DNA of 28,017 nucleotides. Source: Sandaracinaceae bacterium (lineage in GTDB: Bacteria; Myxococcota_A; Polyangia; Polyangiales; Houyiibacteriaceae). This document shows positions 13,901 through 22,000 of this stretch, one piece after another. The DNA lies in the NCBI GenBank assembly GCA_012514415.1, contig JAAZAH010000356.1, positions 1 through 28,017 on the forward strand, read 5' to 3'. How positions within the stretch are numbered: the first letter of the stretch is position 1; each line of letters begins with the position of its first letter. The position numbers and the translations under genes are program-made. The notes beneath the pieces were generated by a model. The model worked only from the letters and a program-made list of their open reading frames with translations. It was not told the origin of the DNA and did no database searches.

Positions 13901-15261
13901 GCTTTCGTTCGCGGCTCATCGTCGCCTTTGTCGCCATGACGACGATCACGCTCGGCGTGAGTTTCGCGGCAATCTATATCGCCGTTCACCGCTCCGAGAT
14001 GGCGCAGCTGGACTCTGCCCTCATCGCCGAAGCGCGTGAGGAAGCCATGGAGATCGCTTCGCTCGGGGGAGAGACGCTCGTCATCGGAGAAGGTCCCGGC
14101 CCCATCGTCGACGACATCGGTCCCCTCACAAAATACGCGGCGCTCTATCGCGAAGATGGTAGCGTTCTCGACACCACCGACACCTTCGAAGGAAAACCGC
14201 CTGCGCTCAAGGAGATGACGAGCGGCTCCTACCAGCCCTTCAACCTCCGGCTCGACGAAGAGCTTCGGGGCGTGCTCGCTCCGATCGTGGGGACGGATTC
14301 GACGCTCTTGCTCGCCGCGCCGAGAGCACATCTCGAACAAGACTCGCGATTTTTATGGCGGACGCTCCTGCTCCTTCTCGTGGTGGGGACGCTCGCCTCC
14401 TTCGCCCTCGCGAGCTGGGTCATCCGGCGCCTCACCGTCGAACATCAAATCATTGCGGGCGTTGTGCGATCCGTCGCGAGTGGCGATCTCGAGCGCCGCG
14501 TCCCCATCGCGCGCTCCTCTGGAGGGCTCGCCCAGCTTGGCCGCGACATCAATGAAATGATCGAACGCCTCCGGCTCTTACTTGATACTCAGCGGCGATT
14601 CATCGCTCACGCATCGCATGAGCTGCGCTCTCCACTTAGCCTCCTCTATGGTGAGATCAGCCTCGCGCTTCGGCGACCGCGTACGAGCGAAGAGTATCGC
14701 GAAGCCCTCGCTGCCGCCGAAGAGTCCACGCGCGAGCTCCGCGATCTTGCTGAAGAGCTCCTTGACCTCGCACGTTTCGGCTCCGATGCGCTGCCGCGCG
14801 ATGGCTCCACTTCGCTCGGCGAGTTGATCGAGAGCGCACTGCGTTCACCACAGGCCCTTCATCCAAATCGCTCCATCGAGCTCACCATCGACGATCGCGA
14901 GCGGCCCGTCCGGGGCCATCCCGGGGCGCTCAGGCGGATGCTCGAAAACCTCATCTTGAACGGCTTGGCCCATTCGCCCGAAGGGGGAACGCTTCGAATT
15001 TTGACGATGCGAGAAGGCGACGAGCTCCGAATCTTCCTCGCCGACTCGGGCCCGGGCGTGAGAGAAGAGGATCGACAGCGAATCTTTGAGCCTTTTTATC
15101 GCGGATCCATCGAGAGAGGCGGCGAGCGTGAAGGAACGGGGCTTGGCCTTGCGATCGCGCGCGATATCGCGCGCTCGCATCGGGGCGAGATCGAGCTGAT
15201 GCGCGAAAACCCCTACTCCGCCGGCGCCCTCTTCTGCGTCAAACTTCCGTTAGAAAACTAA
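13897..15261 (+). CDS. Sensor histidine kinase
   Basis: Membrane sensor kinase of 454 residues and partner of the upstream response regulator. A first transmembrane helix (about 7-30) and a second (about 156-176) enclose a periplasmic sensor domain of roughly 125 residues with no recognised ligand fold. A HAMP domain follows (about 177-230), then the dimerisation and phospho-acceptor box FIAHASHELRSPL (His241). The ATPase domain has its N-box (NLILNGLAHS, 351-360), the G1 motif ADSGPG (382-387) and the G2 motif GTGLGLAI (413-420). All catalytic elements are present, so it should be active. No Cys- or metal-binding cluster stands out in the sensor region. The gene ends the operon; the 297 bases after it contain no clear terminator. 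Confidence 0.94.
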   Translation: MSFRSRLIVAFVAMTTITLGVSFAAIYIAVHRSEMAQLDSALIAEAREEAMEIASLGGETLVIGEGPGPIVDDIGPLTKYAALYREDGSVLDTTDTFEGKPPALKEMTSGSYQPFNLRLDEELRGVLAPIVGTDSTLLLAAPRAHLEQDSRFLWRTLLLLLVVGTLASFALASWVIRRLTVEHQIIAGVVRSVASGDLERRVPIARSSGGLAQLGRDINEMIERLRLLLDTQRRFIAHASHELRSPLSLLYGEISLALRRPRTSEEYREALAAAEESTRELRDLAEELLDLARFGSDALPRDGSTSLGELIESALRSPQALHPNRSIELTIDDRERPVRGHPGALRRMLENLILNGLAHSPEGGTLRILTMREGDELRIFLADSGPGVREEDRQRIFEPFYRGSIERGGEREGTGLGLAIARDIARSHRGEIELMRENPYSAGALFCVKLPLEN

Positions 15262-15558
15262 ATTTTCGCCCACAGCCGACGCCAACGATCTCGAGAAGTG
15301 CTGAGCACGCCCCTTGCAAATGCTTCCATCGACTGCCCCATGCGCATCTCACGGGGTACATTCTCTGCTAGAATTTCACGCCACCTCGCGTAGTCTCGAA
15401 GCTCAGATCGCGGCGGATCCTCCTGCGTTCGATGCCTCCCATCGGGATGCTTCGGTAAAATTAGCCCGATGCCATCGAAGTTCGCGAAACTTGACGCGAA
15501 TCTGGCTTCTTTTTTGTTTACGTTTTAAGCTGATCTCCCAACATTGAGAGGATGAGTC
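15262..15558. other. Intergenic region between kinase and zinc-ribbon gene
   Basis: These 297 bases contain no protein-like frame and no clear intrinsic terminator for the kinase operon. TTGACG at 15491-15496 could be a -35 element, but no good -10 follows at 16-18 bases; the sequence there is a T-rich run (about 15507-15519). An imperfect palindrome, AAGTTCGCGAAACTT, lies at 15478-15492 directly before it and could be an operator for the gene at 15559. TAGAAT at 15369-15374 looks like a -10 element but lacks a matching -35. Confidence 0.35.
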
Positions 15559-17238
15559 TTGCGCGTTTCATGCGAGCGCTGCTCCACAGAGTACGATTTT
15601 GACGCCACATTGATCGCCCGCGGGGGGACTCGGGTGCGCTGTACCCATTGCGGGCATGTCTTTCGGCTCATGCCGGAGACGGAAGTGAGCGAAAACTGGA
15701 CCGTTCGGACGCTCGACGGCGATTTCATCGAGATCGCGACCATCGCCGAGCTTAAGTCGCGGATCATCAGCCGAGAATTCGCCGAAGACGATGAGATCCG
15801 ACGCGGCAACGAGCCGTGGAAGCCGCTCGGGGACATCCCAGAGCTCGCTGCGCATTTCGCAGCCGCCCGGAGCCATGAGCCGCGGCAACGTGCCTCGGCC
15901 CCGTTGCCCTCCCCGCCCCTAGCGACCGCGAAGGATACAGGCAAGAAGACGCTCCTCGGCATCGGACTCACGCCCGCCGATGGTCTGAGCGATGAAGGAG
16001 AGCTGAGCGCCGACGAGGCGATCACGAAGGAAGCCCCGCCCGAATACCATCGGACGATCCAGATGCAGCCTGGCGCCATCCCGCCGCCGGTTCAAAAGGA
16101 AAGCGAGGATCCCGCACTTGGCGCAACGCTTCCTCCCGGGAAGGCGCCGCTCACGGCCGATCGAACCATCCGCGCGATGAATCCTCCGCCGCCTTCGGCA
16201 AGCAGAGGCTCGACCATCGCGCCTCCCCAAGAGGACGCGCCGCGCGGGAGCGCCCCGACCCTTCCATCCCCCGAGCCGAGCGGGCAAAAGGGCTGGTTCG
16301 AAACGCCCTCGATGGTGCCGCCCGAACCTCCCGCACCGCCCCGCGAGCCGGGTGGCGTGCTCAAAGGTTCCCCATCGCTGCATTTCGATGAAGACGATGA
16401 GATCTTCCCGGGTCGAAGAAAAAAGAAGCGCGGCGGACTTGGGATCTGGCTCGCCCTCCTCCTTGGCCTTGGTTTTGGGCTCGGCATTGGTTTTCGCGAT
16501 GCACTCCCCGAGCCCTTACGTGAAGCCGTAAACGATGCCTTCGATTCCGTCCGCGGGCTCTTCTTCACCGAACCCGGTGAGCGCGAAGACGACGCGTCCG
16601 GAAACGGCGACGCGAGCGAGCGAGACCAAAATGCGCCGAACGATCGGGCGCAGCAGAGCAAAGGCCCGAGCGATGCTGAGCCGACGCATCCGGCGATCGA
16701 GGAGAAGGTTGAGGCAGGGGACGCTCCGGCAGAACCGATCGACGAACGCGGAGATCTGGACTCCGAAAAGCCTCACCGCACGGGCGACGCCGAGACGGCA
16801 GCCGACAAAAAACCAAAGGCGAACACCCCGACGAGCGCTAGAGAGACGGCCGCATTGACGACGGCGAGCCTTGGCTACGACGCGCTGATTCGTCGGGCCG
16901 ACTCGGCCCTTGAGCGCGGACGAACCGCGGCCGCCCGAAAGGATTACGAACAGGCCCTCGAGCTTCGGCCCGGCTCGGCGGAGGCGCTGACGGGCCTTGG
17001 CTTCATCGCGCTCGATACGGGCTCGGCCACACAAGCGGCGACGCATTTTCGGCGCGCCGCCGCCGCAGGTTATGCTGACGCCTATATCGGCCTCGGTGAT
17101 GCTTACCGCAAGCTTGGGCGCGATGAGGATGCGCTCGCGGCATACGAGCGCTACCTTGAGCGTTGGCCGAACGGAAGCCAAGCGAGCATCGCGCGCGCGC
17201 AATCGAACGCGCTCCGCGCACGCTTGGGCGGCGATTGA
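15559..17238 (+). CDS. Zinc-ribbon / GYF-like / TM / TPR protein
   Basis: This 559-residue protein starts at TTG 15559 with AGAGGA 7 bases upstream; that start places the zinc ribbon at the very N-terminus. Residues 1-36 are an MJ0042-type zinc ribbon (CERC, CTHCGHVFRL; Cys5, 8, 28, 31). Residues 47-100 look like a GYF_2-type domain (WTVRTLDGD to EPWKPLGDIPEL). A long Pro/Ser-rich acidic linker (about 105-290) leads to a basic stop-transfer (RRKKKR) and one membrane helix (294-312). A charged periplasmic spacer and three TPR-like repeats (about 439-540) complete it. The ribbon-GYF-TM order recalls the gliding-motility protein GltJ of Myxococcus, where the ribbon and GYF contact regulators in the cytoplasm, but here TPRs replace the periplasmic TonB part. 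It probably transmits a cytoplasmic cue to an envelope assembly. It is first of three co-directional genes. Confidence 0.8.
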   Translation: MRVSCERCSTEYDFDATLIARGGTRVRCTHCGHVFRLMPETEVSENWTVRTLDGDFIEIATIAELKSRIISREFAEDDEIRRGNEPWKPLGDIPELAAHFAAARSHEPRQRASAPLPSPPLATAKDTGKKTLLGIGLTPADGLSDEGELSADEAITKEAPPEYHRTIQMQPGAIPPPVQKESEDPALGATLPPGKAPLTADRTIRAMNPPPPSASRGSTIAPPQEDAPRGSAPTLPSPEPSGQKGWFETPSMVPPEPPAPPREPGGVLKGSPSLHFDEDDEIFPGRRKKKRGGLGIWLALLLGLGFGLGIGFRDALPEPLREAVNDAFDSVRGLFFTEPGEREDDASGNGDASERDQNAPNDRAQQSKGPSDAEPTHPAIEEKVEAGDAPAEPIDERGDLDSEKPHRTGDAETAADKKPKANTPTSARETAALTTASLGYDALIRRADSALERGRTAAARKDYEQALELRPGSAEALTGLGFIALDTGSATQAATHFRRAAAAGYADAYIGLGDAYRKLGRDEDALAAYERYLERWPNGSQASIARAQSNALRARLGGD

Positions 17239-17253
17239 ATCGAGGTTTCATTG

Positions 17254-19029
17254 ATGATTTTTTCCAGCTCTTCCCGCTCTCGGTCCGCCTCCTCCACTGG
17301 ATCGCCTAGGGGAGTGATGCTGCTCCTCGTCGGAGCCCTTTCTCTTGTGGCGTGCACTTGCGGCAGTCCGCCCATCGATCCCTTCAAGGCCGATTTTCAG
17401 GACACTGCCGTTCAGATCAACCTGATGGGTAGCTACCCCGAGACACCCGGCAGCGGCCTAAACCCGAGCCCGAGCTTCATCGAAGTCCGCGAAAAGCTCC
17501 GCATGATCCGCGACGAGCCGCGCGCCAAGGGCCTCCTTCTCCGCCTCGGCTCAAGCGGCGGCGATTTTGCGCAGCTCCGCGATCTCACAGCGCTCATCAA
17601 ACAGATTCGCGAACGCGAAAAGCCCGTCCACTGCCATTTCGATCGCCTCGACAACGCCGCGTATCTTTTTGCAATCCGCGCGTGCGAGCGCCTGACCATG
17701 AGCCCGCCCGGCGCGCTCGATCTGGTGGGGTACGCATCGCAGCTGATCTACGCGGCCGAGCTCCTTGAAAACCTCGACGTTCGCGCCGAAATGATCGCCA
17801 TCGGCAAATACAAGAGCGCCGCCGAGACACTCACCGAGCGCGAGATGCCGGCGCCGACGCGCGAGGTGCTCACGGACATCCTCGATCAATACACAACCGA
17901 CCTCATCGACGGCCTCAAAGAACGATTGGGCGGCGGCGACGCGTCGAAGCTTCTCGACGAGGGGCCTTTCCTCGCCAAACACGCCCTTGATCGGGGCCTC
18001 GTTGATGAGCTCGAATACCTCGACGAAGCACGTGAAGCCCTCAAAAAGGCCGCAGGAATCGATCGGCTAAGCGTCGTCCCCCTCATCGAGGAGTCCGCGC
18101 CACCGAGTCTCGGGGATCTCTTCGCCATGGGGCGTCAACAAAAGCTCGAGCTCCCCGAGCCCTATCTCGCCGTAGTCTCGCTGCGCGGAAACATCCTTGA
18201 TGGCGCGCGAAGCGATAGCGCGAATATTTACGCGGCCTCCGTCGTCAAACGTCTTGAAGAGCTGAGCGCCGATCCCAACGCGAAAGGGGTGCTCGTCCGC
18301 ATCAGCTCGCCGGGCGGTTCGGCGCTCGCAAGCGATCTCATCTACCGAGCGCTCGCACGGCTCAACGAGAAAAAGCCCGTCGTCATCTCCATCGGCGCCG
18401 TCGCGGCCTCGGGAGGCTATTATATCGCTGCGGCCGGCCGGGAGATCTTCGCCGCTGAAGAGAGCATCATCGGCTCCATCGGCGTCATCGGCGGAAAGCT
18501 CGAATTGAGCGCGCTCATGGAGAAGCTTGGAGTGCGCGTCGAGACCATGAAGCGCGGCGAAAATTCAGCTTATATGAGCCCGCTCACACCGTTTAGCGCG
18601 AGCGAAAGAGAGGCGCTCGAGCGGCAGCTCCGGGGAATCTACGATCTCTTCATTGATCGCGTGGCCGAGGGTCGTGGCAAGAGTCGCGAGGAAATCGAGG
18701 CCGTCGCCGAAGGACGGGTGTACACGGCCAAACAGGGGCTTCCACTCGGCATGGTCGATCGAATCGGCGGCTTCGAGGAGGCGCTCGCGCGCGCGCTTGA
18801 GCTTGCCAACCTCGAACCCAAAGCAACGATCCGGTTTTTCCCCGAGCGGAAAGATCTGCTCACCGAACTAAGCGAGCTCCTCTCGGTCGGTGCGACCCCC
18901 GATGTCCAAACCCAGGCGCTCCTCATGAGTCTGCCGACCGGCGTCCGCGAAAGCGCCGAGTGGCTCGCGCTCTTTGGGAGCAGCGAGGGCGTGTTCGCGC
19001 GCCTTCCCTACGAGCTTCGCATTCAGTGA
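17254..19029 (+). CDS. sppA: SppA-like signal peptide peptidase (S49), lipoprotein
   Basis: Two-domain (67K-type) S49 protease of 591 residues that degrades cleaved signal peptides or membrane-associated proteins at the periplasmic face. The Lys general base is in the N-terminal repeat (GKYKSAAE, Lys187) and the nucleophile Ser in the C-terminal repeat (AVAASGGYYIA, Ser386), as in E. coli SppA, so the catalytic dyad is complete. SSPGGSALASDLI is the usual substrate-binding region. The N-terminus differs from E. coli: a long n-region is followed by a hydrophobic stretch and LVAC (Cys34), a lipobox. It is therefore predicted to be a lipoprotein rather than anchored by a transmembrane helix. A TTG at 17251 precedes the ATG; GAGG lies upstream. 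It begins 15 bases after the zinc-ribbon gene. Confidence 0.92.
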   Translation: MIFSSSSRSRSASSTGSPRGVMLLLVGALSLVACTCGSPPIDPFKADFQDTAVQINLMGSYPETPGSGLNPSPSFIEVREKLRMIRDEPRAKGLLLRLGSSGGDFAQLRDLTALIKQIREREKPVHCHFDRLDNAAYLFAIRACERLTMSPPGALDLVGYASQLIYAAELLENLDVRAEMIAIGKYKSAAETLTEREMPAPTREVLTDILDQYTTDLIDGLKERLGGGDASKLLDEGPFLAKHALDRGLVDELEYLDEAREALKKAAGIDRLSVVPLIEESAPPSLGDLFAMGRQQKLELPEPYLAVVSLRGNILDGARSDSANIYAASVVKRLEELSADPNAKGVLVRISSPGGSALASDLIYRALARLNEKKPVVISIGAVAASGGYYIAAAGREIFAAEESIIGSIGVIGGKLELSALMEKLGVRVETMKRGENSAYMSPLTPFSASEREALERQLRGIYDLFIDRVAEGRGKSREEIEAVAEGRVYTAKQGLPLGMVDRIGGFEEALARALELANLEPKATIRFFPERKDLLTELSELLSVGATPDVQTQALLMSLPTGVRESAEWLALFGSSEGVFARLPYELRIQ

Positions 19030-19080
19030 GCCTCGAATCTTCTGACTTGGAGCGAGGTTATTGATAGGATCCCCCCGATC

Positions 19081-22000
19081 ATGTCGTTAAGGGCCATCTC
19101 TCCGCGCGAACTGATGGGCGCAATGCTCGAGCTCGTGAGAGGGGAATTTACTGGCAGCTTTCTGCTCGGCGGGCGGCGCTTTCGGGTCCACGAAGGCGCG
19201 CTCGTCCATATTGATCCGGGGCACGAGGACGAGGAGCTGCTCGATTTTCTCCTCGCAAGTGGCCGCCTTTCGGAAGAGACGGCGGCCGCGATCGTTCAGC
19301 GGGCCGGAGAAGACGATGCCCGCCTCGACGCGCTGATCACCGAGGCTCTCGGCAGGGAAGAGGTGAACCGCTCTTCCCGGCGTGCGCTCCTACTCGAGCG
19401 AACTCTCAGAGCTCTTCGTGCCGCCGAGACGGGTGAGTCGATCGAGCTTTCACTCGAAGAGGAGACACCGTCGCCAAATCGCCCTCCGCGTGTCTTCGCC
19501 CTGCTCCCCCTACTTCTCGATGCCCTCTCACGACTCGCCGGGGAAGCCGAGGCCGAAACCGTTGGCGCGAGCGCTCATCTTCTCTTCGCGCTTCATCCCA
19601 ATGCCGATCCGACGCTCGCTGAGGAGTGGACGGGGCTCGAGATCCCTTCGTCGGGGGCGCCGATCGCCAAACTCCTCTCGCAGAGCCCGGGCGCGGCGAG
19701 CCAATTGGGCGCACTGCTCCGCGCCGGCTGGGCGATCATCGGCACCAAAGAGGAGCTGCAGCGCTCCATCGCGAGCGCGCGCCGCGAACGAAAGCGATCG
19801 CTTGTCGAATACAAACAGATGCAGCTCGAGTTGAGCTCGCCGACCGAATCGCTCGCCGATCCGATCGAGACCATCGAGGAGGCAATCCGGGAGGCGATCG
19901 CGAGCGGGGCCGCACCCGAAGAGCTCGCGCGTCTTCACCAAACACTCGCCTCGACGTGGGAGCACGAGCTCCATTCGCTCGAGGGCGCTGCACTCAGCCA
20001 TCGGAGCGCAGTCGCCATCCATCCCCATGATCTCGACTCGATGCTCGAGGCGGCGAGGCTGTGCCGGGCGCTCGGTCAGCACGAGCTCTCACGCAGTTAC
20101 GCCCATGGGGCGAGCCTCCTCGCCGAGGAAGCGCATTATCGGGATCGCGCCCTCAGCGCCCTCGCGATCGCGAACTATCGGCTCGGCGAGACGGCCGCAG
20201 CGAAGGACGCGCTCGCGAGCCTCGCCCACCTCCGGAGAGACGATGGAGATCTCTACGAGCACCTCGCACGCGCGGCTGGCAAAATCGGTGAGCTCGACGA
20301 AGCCGTCGAATATGGAGTGCGCGCCATCCGTCTGCTCGAGGCGCGGCATCCCTCCCGCGCGCGGACCATCGCGGAGTGGCTTCATTCACTTGATCCATCA
20401 CGCGACGATCTCATCGCACTCTACGCGAGCCTGCTCGCTCGCGAAGGTTTTGGACGCGCCAGCCTCGCCCTCCTCGCTCTTTCGGCGATGGCCACCAACG
20501 ATCCCGATCTACGCCGCGCCCGCCTCTCGCTCGTGACCGAACGGGCCGAGATCGAGAAACGGGCCGATCTCGCCTTTGATCTCCTCGCGCGTGCCTTCGA
20601 CGATGAGCCGACGCTCGATGTTTTTTATGAGCCTCTCGACGCGATCGCTTCGGTCGGCTGTCCGCCTGCCGTACGCGCTGCCATGCTCGAAGCAATCGCC
20701 TGCGCGGCCCCGAGCAATCGCGCCCATCACTTCCTCAACGCGGCATATGCGTTTGCCCAGTTTGATGAGGGACGCGCGATCGCGCTCGAATACGCGGCTC
20801 GCTCGCTGATGGCCGAGCGCGAGAGCGATGCCGCCCGCGCGCTCATCTCGGAGCTCATCCCGACGACGGATGAGTGGCGCGTCCTCGAAGCGCGTCTCGG
20901 AGGAGACGAGGCACCACTTTTCATCGAGAGTCACGCGCGCGGACGCATCGACGGGCTCCTTTATCGGGCAAGCCTCGCCCTTCTCCAAGGCGAACGCGAC
21001 GCGGCCTTCGCGCTCACGCTGAACGCACTTGAACTCGACCCTCGCCATCCGCTCGCTCTGGCACGTGCGGAGCGCATCGCGCGATGGATCGGAGAGCGAT
21101 CGAAGATGGAGCGCGCCTTCGACTTTGGCCTTCGGGCGGCACACGATGCACGCGAACAGGCACGCCTCCTGATGCACCTTGCTCTCCTCGCGAGTGAGCG
21201 CGGTGATGAGCTGACGGCAACGAATCGCAGCCTCGAAGCCATTCGCGTCGAGCCCTCATGCGCCGAAGCGTATTTTTTCCTCGCGGGGCGGCTCGACCAC
21301 CTTCCCAACGAAGCGCTCGGCAGTACGGTCGAACGCTCACGCGCGGCCATCGGCGACTCCGTCGTCGTCATGGAGCGCGCGATGGAGATCGCCCAACGTC
21401 GCGGCCTCACAAAACTTCTTCTCCGGATGAGAGAGAGCCGCGCGCGGATGAGTGTTCTCGATGAAGGAGCGATTCGGGCGCGCCTTCTCCTCGCTGCCTT
21501 CAGCGAAAACATCGGGACGGTTCAAGCCGCGATCCGCGCCGTTCTCGATCATCCGGATCTCATCGAGATCGCGCTCGATGAGCTTCTCGCCGCGCTCGCT
21601 CGGGCGTTCGAACTCGACGCGAAGCTTGGTGCGGAGCTTGCCCTTTCGACCGTTCATCGTCACGGCGAGGGGAGCATCCTCGGACTCATCGCAGGCGGGC
21701 TCGATCGAATCGACGATCCCATCCTCAAGATCCGGATCCTCGAAGCGCAGCTCAGTTATCTCCCGCGTCGCGATCGCGTCGATCGCCTCACGACGATCGC
21801 CTCGCTCCACGCCTCGGTCGGGAGCCTCGGCGGGGAACACCGGAGCCTTCTCCGCGCCCTCGCTCTCGACCCGAGCAACCGAAAGGTAATCCATCGCCTC
21901 GCCTCCATCTACGCCAAAACCTATGAGAGTGCGCGGCTCGAGGGCATCCTTCAGCTCTTCGAGGAGAGCGCTTCGACCGTCGTCGAACGCATCGACGCGA

